Positions 1 through 11,700 of a stretch of 64,000 nucleotides of DNA are shown one piece after another. The notes under the pieces are model-generated. The model had not been told where the DNA came from. It saw nothing but the letters and a program-made list of their open reading frames with translations, and ran no database searches. The stretch covers positions 14,776,931 to 14,840,930 of the forward strand of contig OZ020255.1 of NCBI GenBank assembly GCA_963971285.1, written 5' to 3'. The position numbers were made by a program, and so were the translations under genes. How positions within the stretch are numbered: the first letter of the stretch is position 1; every line of letters begins with the position of its first letter. Source of the DNA: Astropecten irregularis. Lineage: Eukaryota > Echinodermata > Asteroidea > Paxillosida > Astropectinidae.

Positions 1-156
1 TGTTGTTTTACTAATGTCTGGATAAATACACCATTTCAGGCAGAAATAAATTAATAGTATGTTTCTACCACCGCCATCTTCATACCCTTTAAGTTATAGG
101 TAAATCTGCGAACATTTCTGTTTTGGTCTCTTACCAAAGTATGATACTACCTTTAA
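1..156 (-). repeat. Partial palindromic MITE (ACCAAAGTATGATA family)
   Basis: The window opens inside a copy of a repeat whose outer end reads ACCAAAGTATGATACTACC. Internal landmarks are a 'tttctaccaccgccatcttc' block and an 'acctataactt'-like stretch. The same blocks recur, in either orientation, at 42126-42487, 48274-48410, 50198-50495, 59815-60191 and 61332-61540. This copy runs in reverse relative to those and is cut by the window edge. Confidence 0.8.
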
Positions 157-2500
157 CATCAGCAGGGGTTCATAATTTCAATCCAGTGCTGCTTGTTCAC
201 AGGTCTTAATATAAAAGGGCGCCAGACGAGTGTCCGGATATTGGGAACATGGATGAAGAAAAATTAGTTGTCCAGACAAGCTCAATGCAGACTTTGAAGT
301 AAACACATTTTTTTGGAGTAAGCGAGGGGGGGGGGGTTAAAATTGATCTAGGTGGGAACATTGGTATTTCTAATTTCCTATTTCCAATGAAAACACGGCT
401 GGTGTTTCAAAGTAGGCCTACAGCTGTCTGCCGGTACATTTACTGTGACAGCGGGGTGAAACATGGAATCAAATGGTTGGCTTAAAGGTACTATCATACT
501 TTGTAGCATACCAAAATTGTGTACATTCAAGTAAAGCGTTGCTTACAATCCCTTTATTATAATAAATGATATCAAAGTGCACAATTTTTTTTCATGAGAA
601 TGCATCTTTTGAAGGAAAAGAATCATAATTTTGTAACAAAATGTAACGTCAGTGTTTCGCCCTCTTGCTGCACAATACATTGATAATTCCCAGAAATACC
701 CAATGTTTTGAATAAGCTCTGCACACTCAATGTACAACAAAACTGCCTCTGATAACTTTAAAATGTGTAGATCCCTATTATACGGCTTCGCGACGGAGAA
801 CACTGTTACACGAGAGGAGCTAGATCATATGGCTTCTTACTGTCACTCCCAGCTAAGAGATAGCTGACTGACCACTAGGGATGCCCCCATTATACAACCG
901 GATAGCTCTGATGATAGAGTGCTGGCGTGAGAGTGAGTTGTATTGCTTCTATGTAACCAGCAACAAGAGCTAAGATACTTGACAAAAACGGAGGCCCGTC
1001 ATAGGGATTCACGCTTAGATGACGGTGCATCGCTTTGGTGAATAGGCTCGATTCTTGGTTCTCTTTAGAATCATTCAAAGACGACAAAATTCGTATTTTG
1101 TGGCGCATACCCAATAAGTTTCTCTTCCACTATCTCAATGAATTTGCCCCCGTGATCCACGACGTTATAAACATCTCATATTGTGCCTGATCACAAACTC
1201 AGTTATCAATCAATAAATTAAATTCTCAGTCACTTGACATTATTTCTCAAAAGAAAGTAAAATAATCGGGATTAAATCCTTAATTATGCACCGAAGTATT
1301 TTTGTTAGCGTTTTTTTCCGGCTTCGAAAGCTAAGTAATTTGGTATTTGATGTACAAACATAACTGACTATTCAGCCTCATCTTACTTGGCAACAAACGC
1401 GGACGGGCACCACGCGACAAGTTGGTGTCCCATGATTCCTTAACAAGGCTTGGGCAAATGCAATTATAGTTCGGATCGTCTTCTCAATGGCAGCCCTACG
1501 GCCATACGCGAGAAGGCCTATACTGACAGGTTTGTCCGTAAGGTAATTCAGGGTGAGGTTTGTAGACATACATTATCTTGCCAAGAAATGGCTGCCAGCT
1601 TCAAATTCGTAATACGCATAGGTGCTATGGATCATCAGAACGGAGTTTCCTTGGTGTAAATTAGACGTAAATATCATTAAATAGGGAAATATAATTAATT
1701 CTTTAGAGAGTTGGAAAGAAAGCATTTAGCATATAGCGAGTGATGTCGTGTCTGTCTCTGTGGGCTCATATCTGGTGCCTTGTGGAGACCGAGAATGATA
1801 GGTTGAATATGTCTCCACAGGGAAATTATCAAGGTGCATAGGTAGGTCCCCAAAAGGATTTCACAAAACTGGTTTTTGAAATCAACTCAAAAAGGAGTAA
1901 TTTTTAGGTATACTTATTCCTCGCAAAGAGAAGTATCTTTATTTTAAGGGACGTTCGCTACACATTTCAACCCAGGGAAGTGATTCTGGTTCGAAATGGG
2001 AGCGATTTCAATTCTGCTCTTCGAAGAGTGTTCATTTAGTACACGAGAGCAAAGCCATGTCTCCACAATTACGGACACACGTTTCGGTGTAAATGTCTTC
2101 CTGTTCGTGTGCGCGTGCATGATAATGTACACAGCATATAATTAATTATACGTGGCTTCTATGGCACATACACTCTATGGACATCGTTTGGCTCTGATGA
2201 GACATTACTGAGTAATATTATGTAAAGTATGCACGTTCGATTTATCAGTTCTGAACACTGAACAGCCATGCAACCAAACCGGAGAACGACCTCAATATAC
2301 TCATCGGTTGCCATGGTTGCTTAGGATGCTGCATGCCGTTGCCAAGGCGACACAGTTCTTGCTGGCAACGGATCATGCCCCTGGTCACTGTGCCGTGTGG
2401 CACGCCAACACCGCCTCTGGTGGTGATGACTGGTGACTGGTGATGGTGGGAATCAACAGCCGACGAATTGTGATCAGAAGGAAATGTATAGATCTACCCA
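157..2500. other. Non-coding, no gene seen
   Basis: I see no open frame with a convincing protein here. A short remnant of the MITE seen at the window start lies at 482-515 (ttaaaggtactatcatactt). The remaining sequence is AT-rich and unique-looking, and the small ORFs on both strands lack family resemblance. Confidence 0.6.
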
Positions 2501-2840
2501 GGGGTCGATTTCACCAAACTCATCGTAACTTACTATCAATCGTATGACTTATGATGCATTGCAGCCCTACGTAGGCCTATTGTAGGATACGATGGGTTAT
2601 CCTTCAAAACTCGAGTCACAATCGATCGTAAGACTACGGTGAAATCGTCCCCAGACCCGATTAGGCTTAACGAAACCCGGGGTCGATCTGACAATCTCAT
2701 CGTAACTTAGGACTTGCATGCATTGCAGCCCTACATAGCCTACGATGGGTTATCCTTCAAAACCCGAGTAACAATCGATCGTTAGACTACGGTGAAATCG
2801 TCCCCAGACCTGATTAGGCTTAACGAAACCCGGGGTCGAT
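2501..2840. repeat. Tandemly duplicated inverted-repeat element
   Basis: A unit starting GGGGTCGAT and ending in ACGGTGAAATCGTCCCCAGA occurs twice in tandem (about 2501-2678 and 2679-2831), followed by the start of a third copy. The beginning of the unit (ggggtcgatttcacc) is an imperfect inverted repeat of its end (ggtgaaatcgtcccc). A related fragment lies at 41688-41715 and a more diverged relative at 62100-62245. The units differ by small indels, so the duplication is not recent. Confidence 0.75.
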
Positions 2841-3416
2841 CCTTGTCAGCTATAACTATTTTCTATACTCCTTGATATCAATCCACCACAGAGAGACTCC
2901 TGTCTCCCGCTGACATAACTAGGCCTATGTTCATTACTGTAAACATTTTCATTGCATTCCTTTGTATCTGGGTTCAAGCATTGTTCCCGAAGCTATGCGC
3001 TAATATATTACGATTTTATAACATTACATCTCTCTATCAGCCTACTCGTTATCGTGAGTAATACAGTTTGTATCATTGGGAACATGTTTGGTCCAAATCG
3101 TCTATTAGGAAAATCACAGCCTATAGGTATATGAATTCATTAAAAAAAGGTCGTGACTTACTATCCACAGACTGGACTGCATTGACTCTGGACTCAATAG
3201 GGACCGTGGTTTCATGTCCCACTACTACTCCCAGTTATGACTAATCTTGCCCCCTTTGTTTGGACATGCTTCATTGCTTTATACCAGTTTATATACTCAT
3301 GTTGATGATGCTCCACTTCATTACATCTGATGAAGTAGTTGTTACTACGAAAGCTTATGTAGCTTTTCTCTTAGTTAGTCTTTAAGTGCTACCCTAATTT
3401 TCTGTATTGAAAAAGG
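2841..3416. other. Non-coding, repeat-like 3' segment
   Basis: There is no supported gene. A hammerhead-ribozyme-like string at 3327-3352 (entered separately) is the only structured element seen. Confidence 0.5.
3327..3372 (+). other. Hammerhead-ribozyme-like core
   Basis: The sequence reads CTGATGA, one unpaired A, GTAGT, a TGTT loop, ACTAC and then GAAA. This matches the order C3-A9, stem II, G12-A14 of a hammerhead core. The following AAGCT-TATGT-AGCTT could form stem III. I find no convincing stem I and stem II is offset by a bulged A, so self-cleavage is doubtful. Such motifs are known in Penelope-like and other retroelements, and this may be a decayed one. Confidence 0.25.
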
Positions 3417-3659
3417 TATGAGCGTTTTGCACGATGCTGGCGTGGCTTCACGATATTTCCAATCACGCTGTATATTTCCCTCATTGCATGCATGATACTG
3501 GCCTTGGTGTCTACTTCATCAGGTGCCGATGTTGAGTTCCAAGAGAGTGGTGTATCACGCTTAGAAAACGAGCCCAGTTATACCCATACCGAGCATGGTT
3601 GCATTAAATATACACCGGCCTTGATGGGAAAATGGCATGACGCCGTTATTACCGATTAG
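3417..3659 (+). CDS. Possible orphan coding exon, hydrophobic segment
   Basis: This is an open frame of 80 codons without a good start, ending in TAG at 3657-3659. It is preceded by AAAAAG|G, which could be a weak acceptor. The translation has a basic, Cys/Trp-containing start, then a hydrophobic stretch of about 22 residues (centred on LYISLIACMILALV), then a polar tail with CIKY. That is the layout of a short single-pass membrane or secreted protein tail. I do not recognise the family and found no upstream exon. It may be a terminal exon or chance. Confidence 0.2.
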   Translation, partial: YERFARCWRGFTIFPITLYISLIACMILALVSTSSGADVEFQESGVSRLENEPSYTHTEHGCIKYTPALMGKWHDAVITD

Positions 3660-4689
3660 TTTAACACAAATGCGTCTTTCTTTTTAAAGTATTTAAACAT
3701 GATCCATTATGTTCAGCTAATGACTGCGAGACATAGACCTTGGAGAGTGCCACACGATGCATTATAGATGTCGTTTATGCGAAATTGATACGTTAGTTTA
3801 AATAAGAAATAACCAATGCATGAGAGTTGTGCAATAAGAACAAAATTGTACGTGAGAATCTCTGTCTGCCGAAGCTTGGGTGTACTCAGGTGATGTGTAA
3901 TGGACATGCCTATACAGTGATGCCTTTTGACTATATACACAGCAGGTGGGCGATTAAAGTAGGGCCTAGATGACAACCTGTAATTTTCCACTTAATTAAT
4001 TGGTGTGGCAATGCCAGGACCGTCACAGCTATTTACCAAGACTTGCCTGTAGGTCAAGGTTTTGCAAACACAGTGGACATTATAAATTATTATCATTAGG
4101 ATCATGAGTGGTTTCGATTAGATCTCAATAGAATTGCTGGACACTCCGAATAGGCCTATTGGTGATCGATCTGCGAGTTTTTGGCCATTTTTATGTTCGC
4201 AGAAGCAATTTTCGAAATTGTTTATCGGTGGAATTGAAAGACTATTCTGGAAAGTTGAATTCAATGCATGGATTTAACCTTATTTATGCAATATGACGGA
4301 GGTGAAACGGTTTTACAGGCCACGGTAAAAATGAGGCAATTTCCGAGGATCTAGAAAGCATTAGGGTGGATAGTCATTCCCAGTGCGGTGCAGCTGCGGG
4401 GAACGCTGCGGATTGGCCCGTATACAATCCCCTGCAATTACGCCCGGTGGTCCGAGGGCTTTAGCAATCGGGTTAAATTCTTTCATTCTATCCTTCTCCC
4501 TACCTCCATTTTACATCAATATTTGATGCAAACACTCGTTCCAGTCCCAGCAATATTCACCCCATCCTCCAACACTCTGTTTAGCAACCATGCATCAGTA
4601 ATCAATGCGTTTGACCTATTTTTTTGTATGCATAATTGGTTCATTCGCTCATTTTGTGTGCGCTAGTTTGCAAAGGGAATAATTTTGCC
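3660..4689. other. Non-coding, no gene seen
   Basis: AT-rich sequence without a supported gene or clear repeat boundary. Confidence 0.5.

Positions 4690-4717
<28 letters not shown>
4690..4717. repeat. (GA)n microsatellite
   Basis: An uninterrupted run of GA dinucleotides of about 28 bp. Its translation (RERERE) creates a spurious open frame. Confidence 0.95.
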
Positions 4718-4720
<3 letters not shown>

Positions 4721-4994
4721 CAGCTCTGAAGATATTTTTGCTCGTTGGGCGGGAAGCTCTGGGAATGGCTCACGGGGGAGAATTGGCAATCAAATCGGTC
4801 CCTGCTTCCTTGCCTCCTTCCGGGCTTGTATAAGTCATCGTGGAGTTTGTTTTTGGTCCTTTGGCGTTTTAAAAGAGAAGCAGAATGATTGCTTTTTAAA
4901 ATTTAGTTTACTAAAAGAACATAAATTAATGTTTCCAATTTTTGAGAGGACAAGGATGAAAAGTGGATTGCGTGATTGTGTCTATACATTAAAT

Positions 4995-5091
4995 AGTCTG
5001 GTTCCCAGACCAAGAATCTCCCGACTATTCTCTGTCAATTTTAGGATTTTGATAAGAGTCGTCAGGGAATCTTTGGGCAGGGAACCAGACT
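4995..5091. mobile_element. Short MITE, copy A (AGTCTGGTTCCC termini)
   Basis: A 97-bp element with terminal inverted repeats AGTCTGGTTCCC and GGGAACCAGACT. The next outer bases are t and a, consistent with a TA target. A closely related 91-bp copy lies at 6419-6509. Diverged relatives occur inside the fold-back element (39610-39673 and its mirror at about 40064-40125) and near 63680-63732. Confidence 0.8.
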
Positions 5092-5741
5092 ACACATCAA
5101 AGTGCCGTCTGTTTTCCCATTTGGATGTTGTTATAAATTGGCGATATACATTCTTTATCGTTTATTTTCTGCCTTTGACATGTTGAATGTTCTCTGCTGT
5201 ATATATGCATTATTTATTCCCTACAATTCAATTCCATTTGTAGAAAATAGGGCTAAAGAATTACGGGGGGCTCTAGAGACCATTGCAATTAAGCGATGAT
5301 TGAACTGTAGGGATGCTGATCTGGCGTTTTGGGCTCGGAACATGGTGCGTGCGTGCATTTTGGGAGTCATAAAATCACCGGCACAAGAGAAAAATCCTGT
5401 CGAGACATCAGCGCAAGAGGGCGGTAGATATAAATACAGATGTTGCGCGGCTCATGAACGCATCAACTCTGGGTATCAAGTCAAATTTTTTAGTGCCGAC
5501 ACGTGAATGTCTGTGGGGTTTTTGCGGTTATTCCTAGTAATTTGCATATTTTTTTGCTTGTTGGGTTGTTTGTTTGTTTGTTTGGGAGGTTCTTCTTTCT
5601 TTTTCTTTTCTCGTTTTACTTCGTTTTCTTTGGTCTTCCTCCATTGTTTCTTGCTCTGCTGCAGCACACACACAATGAAATTTTCCATGAAAATTCATGG
5701 TTAATTCTTTATACATTTCTTCATCAGTGTATAATGTGCAG
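5092..5741. other. 5' flank or intron of the BTB gene
   Basis: No exon is recognised. A T/G-rich low-complexity stretch at about 5550-5640 gives several chance ORFs on both strands. The upstream exon(s) of the BTB gene that begins at 5742 were not found and may lie here or further upstream. Confidence 0.4.
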
Positions 5742-8700
5742 GTCGAGGAGACGTCGGGCTCAACGCTTAGTGTAAAGAGCGCCCCCTTAAGTCCCATGGG
5801 CAGAATGGTGACGCGCAACTTCTACGAGAATAAACTTGGTCTGGCCGAGGACCTCAAGTTCATCTCCCGCATGCCCGAGCTGTGCGACGTGACGTTTCTG
5901 GTCGGGGATAGGCGGGAACCAGTCTGCGCTGTCAGGGCCATTTTGGCAGCAAGGAGCAGGTAAATAACTCCGACTATACAAAGAAAGTCCTTGACTTTTT
6001 TGTCAACGTTTTATAATAATATAGTTACACGCTATCAGGAATTAATGTTAACTTTAGCTGCGTACACAACGCAGTATTTTGAAGATCACAATCTTACACG
6101 TGAACGTGTTTTGCGTGCGAATTATTTTGACAAAATTCAGAACACAAAGTATGTAACCGACCGCAGCGGGCAATTATGACAGGCACTTTACCGCTGAAAA
6201 GCACAATTAACGATACTGGAGGAAATGTTTCATTTAAGTATACCCCTCAAAACCAGGACTCACTTCTACTTACCACGAAAGACAGAAATGCCAGTGTGCC
6301 TTTACAAGTTTATACATTAAGCTACCGGCTGTGCATTTTATCGTCTGCTTTCAATTCGACCTATTCTACTCATGCGTATGGGGCCCTACACTTAAGTATT
6401 AGAATTTATTAATTTCATAGTCTGGTTCCCAGACCAAGAATCACCGAATATTGTCTGTCAAGATTTTTAATAAGAGTCGTCAGGGAATCTTTGGGCAGGG
6501 AACCAGACTTTTAATTTCAGTCCTACCTTCACTCCCAACGTGCAGGGTCTTCCACAAGCTCCTGTACAGCGGCACGGGTACGCCATCCAGCAGTCCAAGG
6601 CGACGGGCCAACAGCATGGAGAGCCGCTTCGCACGTAAGACGGTCTCCTTCCTGACGCGGTCCAAGAGCAACGGGGACCCGGATGGCAGCGGCGCCTTCA
6701 AGTGTCCCAGGACTGTCCTCATCGAGGAGTTCGAGCCCTCCGTGTTTGTCAAACTGGTCGACTACTGCCACACAGGGTGTGTGGTGCTGAACGCAGAGAC
6801 GGTTCTAGGTGAGAGAAAGAGAAAAAGAAAATAAGAAATCACGATAGATATTCCTTTATTATTTTGTATAATATGAAGAATGATATCGACTTAACAATAT
6901 TCAGCTTATATTCAGCTCTGAAAGATTTGAGGCTTTGCATGGTGACAATTGGTATGTGAATCGGTTTGCAGAAACATCGTGTACAAATCGTTCGTACTTG
7001 CGCACTTCTCGTTAGGTCTCAACGTTTCAACTAGCCTACTCTAGTCATCATCATAATCCACTAAGTCACCCTGCATGGATCTCCTGGTGGTGACTAAAGC
7101 AGGCTAATCGAAACGTTGAGACCTTACGAGAAGTGCAACGAAATAAGAAGTGCGAAAGTACGAACGATTTGGTTTTTCCGCAAACCGATCCACATACCAA
7201 TATTCAGCTAGTCGTCAGCTAGCCAGTAAACTAAAATCTTGCTTAGTCACTTACCTCGACAAAAATGTCTGGAGTTTTTCACAGATTGAAACAATAATGT
7301 TGCTGAGAGCCTATCGTATGGGGACCATAGCGAGATTTTTTGACCGTTTAGAAAGATCCTACCATAGGATCGAAATGTCAGACCCTCATGACTCCATTAG
7401 TTTGAAGTAAAGGGCAGTCTACAGCTCTACCAACGGGAAACATCACCAAAGTGACCAATTAAAAGTTCTCTTCCATCTCATATGCACTGATGTACTAACG
7501 CCATTTTATTTATTTTGTGCGGCACAAGTCCTTTTGGGCACAATAACAATATACAAAATCGTTACAAGGCAACTGAATGCCGATAACAATGTCAAGTTTA
7601 AAACGATGGTCCCACCAATTGTAGGCCAATACATTCTCTTTCCCACGATCGTCTGACTACATTCTACACATTACGAATAATAACATTGCACTGGTCCTTA
7701 CTCCACTTATCATTGTGATCTACGTTCTACAGAAAATGTGCTCTTTATCACCAATACAGATCTAACTACCAATAGGATAACACATTTGTTAATGATGATT
7801 GCGAATCGTTTGGTCTGTTGGTGTCCGATACTCGATCACGAGACTTACTCACAAAGCATCATTTTATATTTTACAGTTGAGTTCAATTTAATGGCCTTTC
7901 AAAGATGATTTTACCATGCTTTTTCTGTGCATAGTAACCTAGCGACTCGGAATAATAGCTTGTAATATTACATAAAAAATTAGTCTTCTGTAATGTGCTG
8001 GATTGCAAATAGTGTTGCGAAAAATATACATCTTGAAGTATAGACAGAGATTAACTGAAGGCAAGTACAGAGTTAGCAGTTGATGAAGGAGTATGGTACG
8101 TGCATGCATCGGAGTCATTATTTGTTTAACGTTTGGCTTCCATCTTGATCTGTCTTGCTTGTGCTCGACTCTGCGGTATGTCCTTGTATTTACAACGCAA
8201 CATGTAGCTGAAAACCTCCTTGAAGTCTGGGTGAGATGTGGCGTAGATGATGGGGTTGAGGCAGCAGTTGCAGTAGATGATCAGCCCGGCAAACGGCGTC
8301 ATCTGGATGATCCACTCATGATACACGGGGATCGTGTTCTCACCGGTGATCAAGACGATGAAGAACGGGGTCAGACAGACGATGTAGGCCAGGACAATGT
8401 AGACAAGGTTCTTGGTGACTGCCACCTGGCGCCTCCAGATCTGCTTCCTCATGGCTTTGTCGGCCGAGCTCACGGCACCGGAGACGGTCTTGGTGTCGTG
8501 GCTGACCATGCGACGGGACGTCTTCCGGACGTAGCGGAAGATAGAGACGTAGCAACAAGCGATGGTCGTGAATTGGACTGGGAAGAAACACAATGTACCG
8601 ACGATGTCCTGGACGTAGGAGTAGGGCCTGTCCTTGATCCAGGAGCAGAGGCTGTACTTGGGCTCGTAGCCGAGCTCACCGAAGCCCAGCAGAGGTGGGA

Positions 8701-11700
8701 GGATGACAGTGGCGATCGGGAAAACCCAGGAGAATGCCACCATGAGGATGAGGTTCCGTCTGGTGTAGACCCGGCGCGTGGTCGCGGCGGACTTGGTGAT
8801 GCCGATCCACCTGTTGATCGCTATGAGGGCTAAGGTAGTGACACTGCATGCATTGCCAAGTAACAGCATGGCACTGATTGCCACACAGAGTCCGTAGACC
8901 GACGGGTAGGGCCAGCCCTCCTCGCTCAGGACGGCCAAGGATTGCCACGGCAGAGCGAGACTAGACAACAGGTCGCTGACGCTCAGGCTCACCACGAAGA
9001 CGTTGGTCACCGTGCGCAGTTTCTTCGACAGAGGGACAGCAGCGATGACGAGGCAGTTCCCAATCACCCCGATAATCGCTGCTGTCAAGCACACGCCTGC
9101 AAATATCTGTCTCATGAAATAATACCGGTACACTTGAAACGGTTCTTCAGTCGCACTTGCATTTATCGGCACGAAATCGCTTGTGTTTTCCATGATCGAT
9201 AATAGGCAATAGAAACACCTCTTTGTAAAAACTTTAAAAAGATTCCAGGATTTTAAACCTGTAAAAAGTTCACCCCAAAATATTCTTAGTAAAAAGCAAT
9301 GAAGATGCTTGAAGTGATCAGATGGAGTCAGAGGATACTTCAGTAAAGGTAAAATTGTTTGAGGTTTGTTGTTGGTGCTGGCGAGAAGGAAAATGAACCT
9401 CCCCGGTGCGCACCTTCTGTTTTATAGGAGGCCCACAGTGGTGAAAAGAGCAGAACACTCCGTGACCAGCTGGCACGTTCCCGTAGAGCGCCACCACTAC
9501 AGTCTGCAAGTCTCGCGAGAGTGAGCCCAAAAGCAGTGCACGATTAATAGGAGGCATGGATGAAATCACGTAGTGGATCTCGTATTGTAGACTTCAAATC
9601 TCCGGAAGCCAGCATCGCGAGACATACAAGTGATATCCAGCTTGAGAGGCCGATTGCTCATGGAAATGATCTTTTTATCGCCATTTCAAGGTCATCTGAA
9701 ACCGCGCAATAATTTGAGATCTGCAATAAATGCCGAAGGTCGCAGCCCGCTCAGTTGACTATGTATCTCTTTGTCTAATCTAATTTACAAATTTGCAGCT
9801 CAATTTGGCCTGATATGAACAAAAGTAAGGAATTAAATTGTGCAGAGTTTGGACAACTCTGCACCTGCTAAGGTTGGGGATGCCTCGTTAGGCTTTGCTT
9901 CATCCTGCAATTTGTACAAACTCCACGGAGAGTCAATTTCATCACTTTATAATAAGCACTCATGCATACAGCCGAAGAACACCAATCTTGTCAAAATGAC
10001 CAGCAAGTTTTATTAAGTTTAGCATGATGTTTATGTGGGCCTCGGGAGGCTCAGGCTCTGGCTCAGGCTCCGGAACCCGTCCATTCTAAAATAACGGATA
10101 TCAAAATAGAGGCTTTTGGCTGCAGTTCGGAAGTAGATTCTCTGGTTTGAAATGGAAAACAGAGCTTCAGCTCCAATGAAAAAACACAACCTATACTTTC
10201 AGCATGAATGATGGAACCTGAGCCTGAGCCTGAGCCTGAGCCTCCGTTTTGAAAAGGCGCAGTGAAACAAAGTTGCCTGGTGCCACCAACCGTCCAAAAC
10301 CTATCCTATAAATATTAATCTGATCATATTTCTTCTTTCTTTTCCACATTCCCTGCAGGACTGATGAACGCTGCCGATTACTACGGCCTGGACGAACTAC
10401 GACGAGCGTGTATCGAGTACATGCACGGGTGCCTAGACCTCAGCACCGTTTGCCTGCTTCTTGCCTCTGCAGAGAAATATATCCAGTACAAAGCGACCAA
10501 GACATTGGTCCAAAAAGTAAAGATTTCACCAATTATTGACTGGTACTTTTTATTTGACAAAGTTGACGGTAGAGAAACGTGGTGTGGTTTAGGAGAGTAG
10601 CAAACTGAGAAGAGCTGCACAGCAAGTTTATTTGTTTGTCAGTTTTCGTTTATGTCAGTTGAAGCATTTTATCGTCCATTTGTCGCTAGAATTTTAATAT
10701 CCGATTTCTTAAAGGAGGCCTAGTCTTGATTCAAACATACAAATGAGATATAATTATGAAGTTGTTTCACTGAAAATTATCCGTAAAACTGATGGTAAAA
10801 CTTTCGAGTTTCTGGAGATAAGGTTCGTCTATCTATTGTTTTTTCTTTCTGTGTGGAACAACAATCAACAGAAGCATTATGTGATAGTAATAATTATGTG
10901 CATGATACCGGTTATCTTTTTAATTGTTATTGTTATTGATTAATATTTTCTCTTTTTTGCTGAAGGCTCTTGAGTTTGTGGATGAGCATGGTGAAGACGT
11001 TCTCAAATTCCCTGCCTTCCTGAAGCTCCCCCAGCACGTAGTCCGTCTGATCCTCTCCCGTGACGAGCTCCAGGCCGATGAACTGACCAAATTTCACGCA
11101 GCCCTTGCCTGGAGCACGTTGCACTTCCGCAACACTCCCGGCACCTCCATCAAAGGTGCCATGGCTCCCTTCATCGACACCATCGCCTTCCATCTCATCC
11201 CCGCCACGGACCTGATGCAGGAGGTGCGGGACTCCGCGGTGGTGCCCGATCACAAGATCATGACGGCCCTGGCGTTTCAGGCCGACCCGGGCAGCGTGGA
11301 CGCCCGGGCCCTCTCGGCGACGCCGAACCGGGTCCGGCTGTCCATGCTGAGCCTTTCCCTGGACGACCGGTCGTCGCAGGGCGGGGGAGACGGGCAGAGC
11401 ACTACCGAGACCGAGCGGACGACCGTGTCAGACGAGGAGGCTTCCGAGGAGTACCACCACGTCGTCGTCAACAACCGATACTCGCCGACTAAATCCCCGG
11501 AGATCCGACGACTCAGCACCGTGGAGTCGGAAGATGGACAGGGAGGGAACCATACCACGGAATCAAGCAGCATCGATGTCCGGAGACTAGGCTCACGGCG
11601 CTTCGACAGCGACCCCAACACAATCTTCGAAAACGTCCCGGATAATGACGATTACCAGTACAAATTGCACATAGAGCGCCCTCAATCGGTGGATGAACTG

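Noticed and set aside
4636..4833. ORF with RERERE run
   Set aside because: A translation of a (GA)n microsatellite.
5503..5818. Overlapping ORFs on both strands rich in F/L or K/E
   Set aside because: They are produced by a T/G-rich low-complexity tract. Only the frame spliced from 5742 has BTB homology.
6451..6834. A 127-codon ORF read as one exon from an upstream ATG
   Set aside because: Its first third is translated from a MITE and intron. The BTB frame begins at the acceptor at 6545.
8093..8833. A 246-codon plus-strand open frame
   Set aside because: It is the antisense shadow of the GPCR at 8126-9193; its Asp/Gly/Val-rich composition is that of a complementary frame.
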